A DNA stretch of 14,444 nt, taken from assembly GCA_022798155.1 (NCBI GenBank), contig JAAWLY010000039.1:1-14444 (forward strand), read 5' to 3'. The translations under genes were made by a program, and so were the position numbers. The notes beneath the pieces were generated by a model that ran no database searches, was not told where the DNA came from, and saw nothing but the letters and a program-made list of their open reading frames with translations. Of the stretch, positions 5,013-13,346 are shown in pieces. Origin of the DNA: Lawsonibacter sp. Lineage in GTDB: Bacteria; Bacillota; Clostridia; Oscillospirales; Oscillospiraceae. The stretch's first letter is position 1. Each line of letters begins with the position of its first letter.

Positions 5013-6443
5013 ATGGAAAAACATCAAAGAGGACAATGGGGGAGCAATCTTGGCTTCCTGATGGCTACCGTCGGCGCGGCTGTGGGACTTGGAAATATCT
5101 GGTCCTTCCCCTATCGTATGGGAGCTAACGGCGGCTTCCCCTTCCTGGTCATCTATTTAGCGCTGGCCATCCTGGTGGGCTTTACCATCATGCTGTGTGA
5201 GCTGTCCATTGGCCGCAAGGGCGGCGGCAGCGTGCTGCACAGCTATCAGCGGGTCACCGGTAAGACCGGCACCCTGCTGGGCTTTCTGGCGCTGCTCTCC
5301 CCCTTCCTGATCCTCAGCTTCTACACGGTGCTGGGCGCCTATTGCGTACAGTATGTGGGCCTCAACTTTGCAGAGCTGCTGGGCATCTTCAGCCTGTCCA
5401 GTGTCTCCGGGGCGGAGTCCTTCGGCACCATGCTCACCAACCAGCCCCTGGCCATCGGCTCCACCTTTTTCTTTATTGCCCTGTGCTTCCTGATTATCCG
5501 GGGCGGCATCAAGGACGGCATTGAGAAGTTCAACCGAGTGGGTATGCCCGCTCTGTTCATTATGCTGGTCATTGTTATCATCCGGGCTGTCACCCTGCCC
5601 GGCGCTATGGACGGCCTGAAGTTTATGTTTGCTCCCAATTTTGAGCCCATCAAAAACGACTTTATCGGCGTACTCTCCGCCGCCGGCGGCCAGATGTTCT
5701 TCTCCCTCTCCCTGGCCATGGGCATCACGGTTACCTACGGCTCCTATCTAAGCAAGAAGGAGAGCCTGGTAAAGAATTCCTTGCTGATTATCGTCTCCGA
5801 CACCATCGTGGCGGTGCTGGCTGGTATGGCCGTCCTGCCCGCCGCCTTCGCCCTGGGCGGTGAGAACGCCCATCTCTCCGGGCCCAAGCTGCTGTTCATC
5901 ACCCTGCAGGATGTGTTCAACTCCATGGGTCCCTTCGGCCCCATCTTCGGCATCCTGTTCTTCCTGTTTGTAGTGCTGGCCGCCGTCACCTCTGCCATTG
6001 CCCTGACTGAGGTGCTGGTCACCTTTGTCATTGACCAGCGGGTGGCCAAAGGCAAGCAGCCCAACCGAAACATGGTAGTTGCAGCTGTCTGCCTGGTGCT
6101 CTTCGCCGAGGCCGCCCTGGTGGCCGCCGACGGTCTGGGCTCCAACGGCCTGTGGATCCCCTTCCACGAGACCGGACGGAAGCTGGGCAGCACCTGGCTG
6201 GACTTTATGGACTTTATCTCTGAGGGCGTGGCTATGCCCCTGGGCGCGCTGATTATGTCCCTGGTCATCGGCTGGGTGGTCGGGCCCAAGGTCATTCAGG
6301 ATGAGGTCAGCCTGGGGGGACAGCAAATGAGCAGCAGCCTTTATTCCTTCTTTAAGGTCTGCATCCGCTTTATTGCCCCCATCGCTATGGCGTTTATTCT
6401 CTACGGCCAGGTGAGAGATTTTATGGCCATCCCCACTGCTTAA
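5013..6443 (+). CDS. Sodium-dependent amino-acid transporter, NSS/SNF family
   Basis: Membrane symporter of the neurotransmitter:sodium symporter family (LeuT fold), 476 aa, with about eleven hydrophobic helices, as in bacterial members such as MhsT, Tyt1 or TnaT. The family signature of helix 1 is clear: VGAAVGLGNIWSFPYRMGANGG (residues 20-41), with the unwound GNIW and the Asn used for sodium binding. Helix 3 has FYTVLGAY with a Tyr (104) at the LeuT Tyr108 position. Helix 6 has FFSLSLAMGITVTYGSY (229-245). Helix 8 has AAVTSAIALTEV (323-334), where Thr-Ser corresponds to the Na2 site. The ATG follows AAGGAGGAAATC. It is the only plus-strand gene, flanked by a divergent malic enzyme and a convergent recN, so it is monocistronic. 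Substrate is unknown; small hydrophobic or aromatic amino acids are typical for bacterial NSS proteins. Confidence 0.95.
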   Translation: MEKHQRGQWGSNLGFLMATVGAAVGLGNIWSFPYRMGANGGFPFLVIYLALAILVGFTIMLCELSIGRKGGGSVLHSYQRVTGKTGTLLGFLALLSPFLILSFYTVLGAYCVQYVGLNFAELLGIFSLSSVSGAESFGTMLTNQPLAIGSTFFFIALCFLIIRGGIKDGIEKFNRVGMPALFIMLVIVIIRAVTLPGAMDGLKFMFAPNFEPIKNDFIGVLSAAGGQMFFSLSLAMGITVTYGSYLSKKESLVKNSLLIIVSDTIVAVLAGMAVLPAAFALGGENAHLSGPKLLFITLQDVFNSMGPFGPIFGILFFLFVVLAAVTSAIALTEVLVTFVIDQRVAKGKQPNRNMVVAAVCLVLFAEAALVAADGLGSNGLWIPFHETGRKLGSTWLDFMDFISEGVAMPLGALIMSLVIGWVVGPKVIQDEVSLGGQQMSSSLYSFFKVCIRFIAPIAMAFILYGQVRDFMAIPTA

Positions 6444-6452
6444 CCAAATGTG

Positions 6453-6487
6453 AACCGGCCAGCGCTCCACAGCGCTGGCCGGTTTTT
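6453..6487 (+). terminator. Intrinsic terminator of the transporter gene, abutting recN
   Basis: A perfect 14-bp stem (AACCGGCCAGCGCT / AGCGCTGGCCGGTT) with a 4-base CCAC loop is followed on the plus strand by a T run ending at 6487. It begins 9 bases after the transporter stop. The recN stop codon (6486-6488) lies against the hairpin on the other strand, where only a poor T tract follows, so it should work best for the plus-strand gene and less well for recN. Confidence 0.92.
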
Positions 6488-8171
6488 ATACCTTTTTATA
6501 AGCCTCCGCCTGCTCCAGAAGCTGGGCGGCACTCTGCTTCAGCACATCAGTGACGGCGGCCCCGCCAATAAGCCGGGCCAGCTCCTCTACCCTGCCCTCT
6601 TTCTCCAGTCGGACCACGTTGGTGAAGGTGCGCCCCTTCTTCTCCCCCTTCTCCACCGAGAAGTGGGTGTCCGCCATGGCGGCGATCTGGGGCAGATGGG
6701 TGACGCACAGCACTTGTTTGCGCCGGGCCACGTCGGCCATCTTCTCCGCCACCTTCTGGGCCGCCCGGCCGGACACGCCGGTGTCCACCTCGTCAAACAC
6801 CAGGCTGCCGATGCCGTCGTCCTCAGCCAGCACATTTTTCAGGGCCAGCATGATCCGGGCCAGCTCGCCGCCCGAGGCCACCTTCTGAATGGGCTTGAGG
6901 GCCTCGCCCAGGTTGGCGGACATAAGAAACTGTACCTGGTCCATCCCTGTGTCGTCCATACCGTCCTGTCCAGGACTGGAGGCAAAGTCCACCACAAACT
7001 GCACCTTGGGCATGTCCAGCTGGCGCAGCTCATCCCGCACCCGCTTTTGCAGATCTTCAGCCGCTTTTTTCCGGGCCTTGGTCAGGGAGGTACCCCGCTT
7101 GACTGCCTCCCGCTTGGCTTTGTCCAGTTCCTTCTCCAGGCGCTGAACGGTGTCATCGGCGTCCTGAATCTGCTCCAGCTCCGCCCTGCATTTTTCCAGA
7201 TAATCCAGCATGTCGGCCACTGTGGAACCATATTTCTTTTTCAAGCGATAGATCACGTCCAGCCGGCTCTCCAGCTGGTCCAGCTCCTCTGGGGAAAAAT
7301 CGAAGTCGTCGGCAAAATCCCGCAGGATCTCCGCCGCGTCGTCAGCGGCACAGCGCAGGTTGGTAAGCTTCTCCCCCAGCTTCTCCATCTGGGGCCCCAA
7401 CTTGGCCACCGAGCGGACCGCTCCCTCCGCCTCGCCAATCAGGTCGCAGGCCCCACGGCTGTCGTCACCGCCGGACAGGGCAAACAGTGCCTCCTGAACG
7501 GCCTCCATCAGTTTGCCTGAACTGCGCAGCAGGTTTTTCCGGGCGTCCAGCTCTTCGTCCTCGCCGGGGCGCAGCTCCGCCCGCTCCAGCTCCCGGATCT
7601 GATACTCCAAAGTGTCTACCCGGCGGATGCGCTCCGCTTCGTCCATCTCCAGCTCAGAAATATTCCGGCGCAGCTCCGCCATAAAGTGGTAAGACTGGCG
7701 GTATGCTTCCAGCAGCGCACCGGTTTTGCCAAAGCTGTCCAGATAGCCCAGGTGGCAATCCGGGTCCAGCAGCTGCTGGCCGTCGTGCTGGCCGTGGATG
7801 TTCAGCAACTGCCGCCCCAGTTCCCGGAGCTGGGCCACCGTCAGCGGCCGGCCGTTGACCCGGCACACATTGCGCCCGTCTCCCTGAATCTCGCGTTGGA
7901 GCATCAGTTCCTCCTCTCCTGATGGAAAACCGTTGTCCTCCAACCACTGTAAAGGCAAACTACCTGTAAACACTGCGTTGACCACTGATGACTTGGCCCC
8001 GGTCCGAATCAGCTCCCGGCTGGTTCGTTCCCCCAGGACGGCGCCGATGGCGTCAATCACAATGGATTTGCCTGCGCCTGTCTCGCCAGTGAGTACATTA
8101 AACCCCCTGTCAAAGCTGATGTCCGCCGACTCGATAATTGCAATATTCTCAATATGAAGCAATGAGAGCAT
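6486..8171 (-). CDS. recN: DNA repair protein RecN
   Basis: SMC-like ATPase that binds DNA ends and helps double-strand-break repair by recombination; cytoplasmic, nucleoid-associated. The 561-aa product has the normal length. The N-terminal ATPase half carries Walker A GETGAGKS (29-36) and the segment with LLNIHGQHDGQQLLDP. The middle is a long charged coiled-coil region. The C-terminal half carries the ABC signature VASGGELARIMLALK (431-445), Walker B SLVFDEVDTGVSG (about 456-468) and the switch His in VTHLPQIAAMAD. The open frame extends upstream to 8261, but the ATG at 8169-8171 has AAGGAGGGACC just ahead and starts the canonical MLSLLHIENIAII. It follows argR by 40 bases and is the last gene of the operon, an arrangement widespread in Firmicutes. 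Confidence 0.97.
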   Translation of the reverse strand: MLSLLHIENIAIIESADISFDRGFNVLTGETGAGKSIVIDAIGAVLGERTSRELIRTGAKSSVVNAVFTGSLPLQWLEDNGFPSGEEELMLQREIQGDGRNVCRVNGRPLTVAQLRELGRQLLNIHGQHDGQQLLDPDCHLGYLDSFGKTGALLEAYRQSYHFMAELRRNISELEMDEAERIRRVDTLEYQIRELERAELRPGEDEELDARKNLLRSSGKLMEAVQEALFALSGGDDSRGACDLIGEAEGAVRSVAKLGPQMEKLGEKLTNLRCAADDAAEILRDFADDFDFSPEELDQLESRLDVIYRLKKKYGSTVADMLDYLEKCRAELEQIQDADDTVQRLEKELDKAKREAVKRGTSLTKARKKAAEDLQKRVRDELRQLDMPKVQFVVDFASSPGQDGMDDTGMDQVQFLMSANLGEALKPIQKVASGGELARIMLALKNVLAEDDGIGSLVFDEVDTGVSGRAAQKVAEKMADVARRKQVLCVTHLPQIAAMADTHFSVEKGEKKGRTFTNVVRLEKEGRVEELARLIGGAAVTDVLKQSAAQLLEQAEAYKKV

Positions 8172-8211
8172 AGCTGGTCCCTCCTTCTGGAAAAACTGCG
8201 TTTTCGCCCCG

Positions 8212-8664
8212 TTACCGAAGCAGCTTGTGTACCTCACCGCTGAACTGCTGCGCAGAGGCATTATCCCGCATAATCAGGATGCCGGTATCGTCCCCGGCCA
8301 GTGTGCCCATCATCCCCTCGATTTCCATGTTGTCCAGGGCGGAACAGGCGGCGGAAGCCAGGCCAGGCATAGTTCGAACCACCACAATGTTCTGGGCCAC
8401 ATCCACTGACACCACCCCTTCCTTAAAAATGTTGCGCAGCCGGGCGTCGGAGGTGGAGGAGCTCTTTCGGTCGGACTGCGCATAGCGGTAACCGCCGGAG
8501 CCGGTGAGTTCCTTTACCAACCGCAGCTCCTTAATGTCCCGGGAAATGGTGGCCTGGGTCGTGGCAAACCCTCTGATTTTCAGTTCCTCCAGAAGCTGCT
8601 CCTGGGTTTCTACATCCCGGGTCTGCACAATTTTCAAAATTTCATTCTGCCGCAGATTTTTCAT
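8212..8664 (-). CDS. argR: Arginine repressor ArgR (AhrC type)
   Basis: Hexameric arginine-responsive transcription factor that represses arginine biosynthesis and can activate catabolism. At 150 aa it is full length. The N-terminal winged helix-turn-helix includes ATTQATISRDIKELRLVK (34-51), with the Ser-Arg recognition helix. The C-terminal oligomerisation and arginine-binding domain contains GTLAGDDTGILIM (120-132), whose Asp pair contacts arginine in the family. The ATG at 8662-8664 overlaps the nadK stop as ATGA, with GGGAGGG upstream, so translation is probably coupled; the longer open frame up to 8904 is a read-through of nadK in another frame. I saw no obvious ArgR operator in front of this operon segment. 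Confidence 0.96.
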   Translation of the reverse strand: MKNLRQNEILKIVQTRDVETQEQLLEELKIRGFATTQATISRDIKELRLVKELTGSGGYRYAQSDRKSSSTSDARLRNIFKEGVVSVDVAQNIVVVRTMPGLASAACSALDNMEIEGMMGTLAGDDTGILIMRDNASAQQFSGEVHKLLR

Positions 8665-9533
8665 GGCGTCAACCCTCCCAGTTTCTGATTGATAACCTGG
8701 TAAAAACTCCGGTCCGCAAGACGGAGCAGCTGTGTGCACCGTGCCCCGCGGCAGATTTCTACCCGGTCGCCCCCCGACAAGCGGAGGGCCTTTCCCCCGT
8801 CTACTGACAAGTATAAATACTTGCGGTTCCCTCTGGGGAGCTGAACTGTGACCACACGCTCCGGGGCCAGTACCATAGCCCTGGCCGCCAGCTGATGGGC
8901 ACACACGGGGGTAACGATAATGCTTTTGGAGGTGGGCTCCACAATGGGCCCGCCCGCAGACATGGAATAGGCTGTGGAGCCAGTTGGGGTTGCCACAATA
9001 ATGCCATCTCCTGTAATGGAAGTTACCTTTATACGGTCTGCAAACACCTCCATTTCAGCCACCCGGGCCATGGAGCCCTTGGAGATTACCGCGTCGTTGA
9101 GCGCCAAGTCCTGGCTGATTACCTTATCTCCCCGCAGGACCTTTACGTCCAGCATCATTCGTTCCTCAATTGAGTACATCCCGTGGGCTAGAGGCGCCAG
9201 CAATGGCAGTTCGCCCCGTTCTAACTCCGCCATAAACCCCACACTGCCCATATTTACACCGAGAATCGGCACATTGTGGAGGGTTGCATCCCGAGCTGCA
9301 TGGAGAATTGTTCCATCACCGCCAAAACAAATCAGCAAATCGGCCTTAGGCAGCTCCTCCTCCAGCACGGATAGGGTTATCTTCCGGGGCAAATCCAGTC
9401 TGTCCCCCTTTTTAGGCTGGAAAGGCAGACACATAACGGTCTGAGCGCCTGCATGCTCTAAAATGCGCCTGGCCTCTTGGGCCGCACGGAGTCCTTTGTC
9501 CCGGTATGGGTTGGAGCTGAGTACAATTTTCAC
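8661..9533 (-). CDS. nadK: NAD kinase
   Basis: ATP-dependent phosphorylation of NAD to NADP, the sole route to NADP in most bacteria. From the GTG at 9531-9533 the product is 290 aa. Diagnostic motifs are GGDGT (71-75), NMGSVGF (94-100), the NAD-binding LNDAVI (145-150), and the glycine-rich GDGIIVATPTGSTAYSMSAGGP (175-196), followed by TPVCAH (208-213). The GTG start is chosen because AAGGGGG lies 7 bases upstream and it overlaps the tlyA stop as GTGA; the TTG six codons earlier has no site. Its location between tlyA and argR is common in Clostridia, whereas in Bacillus subtilis the genes tlyA-type and ahrC adjoin directly. Confidence 0.96.
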   Translation of the reverse strand: MKIVLSSNPYRDKGLRAAQEARRILEHAGAQTVMCLPFQPKKGDRLDLPRKITLSVLEEELPKADLLICFGGDGTILHAARDATLHNVPILGVNMGSVGFMAELERGELPLLAPLAHGMYSIEERMMLDVKVLRGDKVISQDLALNDAVISKGSMARVAEMEVFADRIKVTSITGDGIIVATPTGSTAYSMSAGGPIVEPTSKSIIVTPVCAHQLAARAMVLAPERVVTVQLPRGNRKYLYLSVDGGKALRLSGGDRVEICRGARCTQLLRLADRSFYQVINQKLGGLTP

Positions 9534-10342
9534 TGCGTTTCCCCCTTCCAAACGCTGTGGGACTGCTCCACCAGGGCGTTCAAATCGCCTCCGTAGGCGG
9601 GACTCTCCCCTGCCTGAAGATAACCCAGGTACTCGATGTTCCCCTCCGGGCCTTTAATCGGTGAAAAGGTAATATCCTTTACAGTAAAGCCGGCACAGGC
9701 AACATGATTCAGAAAATGTTCTAACACCTCCAGATGGATAGCCGGGTCCCGAATGACCCCCTTTTTGCCCACTTTGTCCTTTCCCGCCTCAAACTGAGGC
9801 TTGACCAAACATACCGCCTGACCCTCCTCCTTTATCAGGGGGCGCAGGGCGGGAAGGATCAGGCTCAGAGAGATGAAGGACACATCCACGGAGAAAAAAT
9901 CCAGAGGGTCGGGGATTTGTTCCGCTGTGAGATAGCGGGCGTTGGTGCGCTCCATACATACAACTTGAGGGTGGGTGCGCAGCCGCCAGTCCAGTTGATT
10001 GTACCCCACATCCACCGCATACACCAGTCTGGCCCCGTTTTGCAGCATACAGTCGGTAAATCCGCCGGTGGATGCGCCGATATCGGCACAAATTTTGTCC
10101 TGCAGGTCAATGGGCCACAGCGTCATTGCCTTTTCCAGCTTCAGGCCTCCCCGGCTCACATAGCGAAGCGGCCTCTTCTCTCGCACCTCAATGGCGTCCG
10201 CCTCTGCTATGGAGGCCCCTGCCTTCAACTGCTTCTGGCCGTTGACATAGACCTCTCCGGCCATAATCAGGGCCTGAGCTTTCTGCCGGCTCTCTGCCAG
10301 CCCCAGCTCAGTCATCACCACGTCAAGACGCCGTTTTGCCAC
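9530..10342 (-). CDS. tlyA: TlyA family rRNA 2'-O-methyltransferase / hemolysin-like protein
   Basis: S4-domain plus Rossmann methyltransferase; characterised members add 2'-O-methyl groups to 16S and 23S rRNA using S-adenosylmethionine. The 270-aa product has an N-terminal S4 RNA-binding domain (about 1-60, RRLDVVMTELGLAESRQKA then GEVYVNG), the YVSRGGLKLEKA segment (61-72) with a catalytic-type Lys, SAM motif I DIGASTGGFTDC (87-98), VDVSFISL (152-159) and LVKPQFEAG (179-187). I place the start at the GTG 10340-10342, preceded by GGAGGTG at 7 to 8 bases; this gives a 20-base overlap with the end of dxs. The longer open frame to 10432 overlaps dxs much further and lacks a site. The hemolysin label in databases is historical. 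Confidence 0.94.
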   Translation of the reverse strand: MAKRRLDVVMTELGLAESRQKAQALIMAGEVYVNGQKQLKAGASIAEADAIEVREKRPLRYVSRGGLKLEKAMTLWPIDLQDKICADIGASTGGFTDCMLQNGARLVYAVDVGYNQLDWRLRTHPQVVCMERTNARYLTAEQIPDPLDFFSVDVSFISLSLILPALRPLIKEEGQAVCLVKPQFEAGKDKVGKKGVIRDPAIHLEVLEHFLNHVACAGFTVKDITFSPIKGPEGNIEYLGYLQAGESPAYGGDLNALVEQSHSVWKGETQ

Positions 10343-12191
10343 GGCCCAACACCTCCAGCGCTTTTTTCGCCAGTCCAGCCCCGTCCAGAGAGAAGTCCTG
10401 TTTGAGCTGGCCCGCAGCCCCATGGGCCACAAAGCCGTCGCCGCAGTTCACCAGGGCTGCCCTTGCGGGCAAGCCAGCCTTTTCCAGACAGGCAGCCAAC
10501 CGCTGGCCGACTCCTCCACGGGCCCCCTGCTCTTCTGCAACCAGCAGCGCCCCTGTCTTGCGAACAGACAGCTCTACCAGGTCTGGGACAAGGGGTGTAA
10601 GTTGATTTAGCTTTACAATCTCCGCTCGGACCCCCTGGGCCTCTAACAGCTCGGCGGCCAGCAGCACCTCATTGATTTCAGTGCCGTACCCCACAAGAGT
10701 GATGTCCTCTCCCCAGCGCAAAATAACGGACGGGTCCTCCCCTCCGGTGCCGATATACTTGCCCTCTCCGCCTCGGGGATAGCGCACCACCACCGGGCCG
10801 TCTATGTGAAACAGGGCCCGTTCCAGCATGACCTCCAGTTCAGCAAAGCTGGCGGGGGCCAGTACCGTCATATTGGGGATGCTGTCCAAATAAGCCACAT
10901 CAAAGAGACCGTGGTGGGTCTCGCCATCGTCCCCCACCAGTCCGGCCCGGTCCACCCCCAGCACTACATGAAGGTTATCAATGGCCACGTCGTGGAGCAG
11001 CATGTCATAGGCCCGTTGAAGAAAGGTGGAATATACTGCAAACACAGGAACGGCTCCCTGTTTGGCCATACCGGCCGCCATGGAGACGGCGCACCCCTCC
11101 GCGATTCCCACGTCAAAGAAGCGGTCGGGGAACTGTTTTGCGAACTGTTCCAGCCCTGTACCGCCGGTCATGGCGGCGGTGATGGCACATACCCGGCCGT
11201 CCTGTCCCGCCAGCCGGGTCAGAGTCCGGCCAAAGACAGCGGAGAAGTTTTCTCCGCCCGCCCGCTTGGGCCGCCCGGTTATGGGATCAAATGGGGCCAC
11301 ACCGTGGAAGGCGTCGGGGTTTTCCTCAGCAGGCGGAAAGCCTTTTCCCTTTACAGTCTTGACATGGAGCAGCACAGGCTCGTCCATGTCCCTGGCATAG
11401 CTTAAAATTTTAGTCAACAGTGGCAGATTGTGTCCGTCTACCGGTCCCAGATATCGAAACCCCATGTCCTCGAACATGCTGCAGGGCAGCAAAGACTGCT
11501 TCAGCGCCTGTTTCAGCCGGTGAATGACCCGGTAAGCGGCCCGGCCCAAAGCGGTGGCGTTCATGATGCGGCGGTAATGCTTTTTAAAGGTGAGGTACTG
11601 GGGTTTCATCCGCTGTTTGGCCAGATGGTCCGCCACCCCGCCCACATTGGGGGTGATGGACATACCGTTGTCGTTGAGAATAACCAAAATCTGCCGGCCG
11701 CAGTCCCCGGCGTTGGATAGCCCCTCGTAGGCCAGGCCGCCGGTGAGGGCGCCGTCGCCAATGAGGGCGATTACTTTGTAATCCTCCCCCAGCACGGCCC
11801 GGGCCCGGGCCATCCCCAGGGCCACCGCCACCGAGTTGGAGGCGTGGCCGGCGATAAAGGCGTCGTGGACGCTCTCCGCCGGCTTGGGAAAACCGGCGAT
11901 GCCACCGTACTGCCGCAGGGTGGACATGGCCTCCCGGCGGCCGGTGAGCATCTTGTGGGTATAGCACTGGTGGCCCACGTCAAACACCAGCCGGTCCACC
12001 GAGGTGTCGAACACCCGGTGTAGGGCCACTGTCAGTTCAACCGCCCCTAGGTTAGAAGCCAAGTGTCCTCCTGTTTGGGACACCTCCTCCACCAGTTCCC
12101 GGCGCAGCTGGGCGCACAGGGCCTCCCCCTCCTGGTCGGTCAGGTGGGAGAGAATGGGTTCATATTCTTTTTTCGGGGAAGATGTTGTCAA
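10323..12191 (-). CDS. dxs: 1-deoxy-D-xylulose-5-phosphate synthase
   Basis: Thiamine-diphosphate enzyme condensing pyruvate and glyceraldehyde 3-phosphate, the first step of the MEP isoprenoid pathway; it also feeds thiamine and pyridoxal synthesis. The 622-aa product shows HLASNLGAVELT (43-54), GHASNS (115-120), the ThDP/metal motif GDGALTGG to NDNGMSI (145-179), YLGPVDGHN (248-256), the catalytic Glu in GIAEGCAVSMAAG (362-374), DRAGLVG and THHG (414-428). At the position after the catalytic Glu most Dxs proteins have Gln/Gly/Glu-His; here it is Gly-Cys (C367). The only suitable start is the TTG at 12189-12191 with GGGAGG 9 bases upstream, giving a slightly short N-terminus. It sits 24 bases after ispA, so two steps of isoprenoid supply are coexpressed. 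Confidence 0.97.
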   Translation of the reverse strand: MTTSSPKKEYEPILSHLTDQEGEALCAQLRRELVEEVSQTGGHLASNLGAVELTVALHRVFDTSVDRLVFDVGHQCYTHKMLTGRREAMSTLRQYGGIAGFPKPAESVHDAFIAGHASNSVAVALGMARARAVLGEDYKVIALIGDGALTGGLAYEGLSNAGDCGRQILVILNDNGMSITPNVGGVADHLAKQRMKPQYLTFKKHYRRIMNATALGRAAYRVIHRLKQALKQSLLPCSMFEDMGFRYLGPVDGHNLPLLTKILSYARDMDEPVLLHVKTVKGKGFPPAEENPDAFHGVAPFDPITGRPKRAGGENFSAVFGRTLTRLAGQDGRVCAITAAMTGGTGLEQFAKQFPDRFFDVGIAEGCAVSMAAGMAKQGAVPVFAVYSTFLQRAYDMLLHDVAIDNLHVVLGVDRAGLVGDDGETHHGLFDVAYLDSIPNMTVLAPASFAELEVMLERALFHIDGPVVVRYPRGGEGKYIGTGGEDPSVILRWGEDITLVGYGTEINEVLLAAELLEAQGVRAEIVKLNQLTPLVPDLVELSVRKTGALLVAEEQGARGGVGQRLAACLEKAGLPARAALVNCGDGFVAHGAAGQLKQDFSLDGAGLAKKALEVLGRGKTAS

Positions 12192-12215
12192 TTTGAGATG
12201 CCTCCCGGGTTTGGG

Positions 12216-13094
12216 TCATTTGGTCCGTTTTGCCAGGGTCTGAGCCAGCCAGATGTGAAACTCCGGAGCCTCAAAGCCGTTCAAAGCCTCGATCCCCTGG
12301 CTGGTCAGCTGATTCACCAGAGCGGCGCAGCTCTCCAGCCCCAAGGCGGTGACAAAGGTGCTCTTTTCGTTGGCCTGGTCAGAGCCCACAGGCTTGCCCA
12401 GCTCCGTCTGGTCGCTGATTATGTCCAGCATATCGTCCCGGACCTGGAAGGCCCGGCCCAGGGCCTGGGCATAGGTGCGCACTTTGGCACGCTGTCCGTC
12501 AGTCCCGCCGGCGGCAATACAGCCCAGCTCGGCGGCTGCGGAAATCAAGGCCCCTGTCTTTAAGCTCTGGAGCAGCTCCAGCTCCTCCCGGTTCAGGGCG
12601 CGGCCCTCCCCGGCCATGTCCAGGGCCTGTCCCCCCACCATTCCGACGGAGCCGGCGGCCCGTGACAGACACTCCACCGCCTTTACAATCCGGTCAGCAG
12701 GCAGTTGGGCCTTGGTCAGCTGCCCAAAGGCGGCGGTGAGCAGGGCGTCCCCCGCCAAAACGGCGGTGGCCTCCCCGTAGACCACATGGTTGGTGGGCCG
12801 GCCCCGACGCAGATCGTCGTTGTCCATGGCGGGCAGATCATCGTGAATCAGAGAATAGGTATGGACCATCTCCATAGCACAGGCAAAGGGCAGGGCGGTC
12901 TCGGGGTCACCGCCGCACATGCGGCAGGTCTCCAAGGTGAGTACCGGGCGGATGCGCTTGCCCCCAGCCAGCAGGGAGTACTCCATGGCCTCCTGCAAAT
13001 CGGCGTGCCGGGGCTCTCCGGCGAAGGCTTTGGCCAGACAGTCTTCTACCATGGCCCGGTCCTGGGCCATTTGTTCTGTAAAGTTGTTTTCCAT
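12216..13094 (-). CDS. ispA: Farnesyl diphosphate synthase (short-chain polyprenyl synthase)
   Basis: Condenses IPP with DMAPP and GPP to give farnesyl diphosphate, the precursor of undecaprenyl phosphate and quinone side chains. The 292-aa product shows GGKRIRP (44-50), the first Asp-rich motif DDLPAMDNDDLRRGRP (85-100), GQALD (155-159), KTGAL (179-183) and the second Asp-rich motif DDMLD in FQVRDDMLD (216-224). YSLIHDDLPAMD is the arrangement of bacterial (E. coli-type) farnesyl synthases, so a C15 product is likely. The ATG at 13092-13094 is one base after the xseB stop, with AAGGAA overlapping the end of xseB. The open frame continues upstream to 13127 but only inside xseB. Confidence 0.95.
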   Translation of the reverse strand: MENNFTEQMAQDRAMVEDCLAKAFAGEPRHADLQEAMEYSLLAGGKRIRPVLTLETCRMCGGDPETALPFACAMEMVHTYSLIHDDLPAMDNDDLRRGRPTNHVVYGEATAVLAGDALLTAAFGQLTKAQLPADRIVKAVECLSRAAGSVGMVGGQALDMAGEGRALNREELELLQSLKTGALISAAAELGCIAAGGTDGQRAKVRTYAQALGRAFQVRDDMLDIISDQTELGKPVGSDQANEKSTFVTALGLESCAALVNQLTSQGIEALNGFEAPEFHIWLAQTLAKRTK

Positions 13095-13095
13095 G

Positions 13096-13332
13096 TCATT
13101 CCTTGCCCTGGAAGGGCTCCTCCACAATTTCCCCGTCTTTTCCGGCGGTGAGCAGCGTCACTTTATGCTCCGCCTCATCCAGCTGCTTGGTACATTCCCG
13201 CAGCAGCTTGGCCCCCTCCTCAAAGAGGGTCATAGCTTGTTCCAGGGGGGCGTCTCCCCTCTCCAGCAAAGATACAATTTCTTCCAGTCGGGCCATGGAA
13301 TCCTCAAAATTCAGCTTCTTTTTCGCAGCCAT
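13096..13332 (-). CDS. xseB: Exonuclease VII small subunit
   Basis: Small helical subunit of exonuclease VII, which degrades single-stranded DNA in both directions; several copies assemble on each XseA. The 78-aa protein has the diagnostic pattern FEDSMARLEEIVSLLERGDAPLEQAM (about residues 9-34), then FEEGAKLLRECTKQLDEAEHKV, two helices forming a hairpin. The ATG at 13330-13332 follows AAGGAG. It lies 14 bases after xseA and is immediately followed by ispA, the usual order in Firmicutes. Confidence 0.96.
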   Translation of the reverse strand: MAAKKKLNFEDSMARLEEIVSLLERGDAPLEQAMTLFEEGAKLLRECTKQLDEAEHKVTLLTAGKDGEIVEEPFQGKE

Positions 13333-13346
13333 ACCGTACTCCTTTT

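Noticed and set aside
6450..7520. 356-codon plus-strand open frame opposite recN
   Set aside because: Antisense shadow of the RecN C-terminal half, starting inside the transporter terminator; His/Leu/Gly-rich with no family features.
10806..11405. 199-codon plus-strand open frame opposite dxs
   Set aside because: Overlaps conserved catalytic segments of Dxs and has no ribosome binding site.
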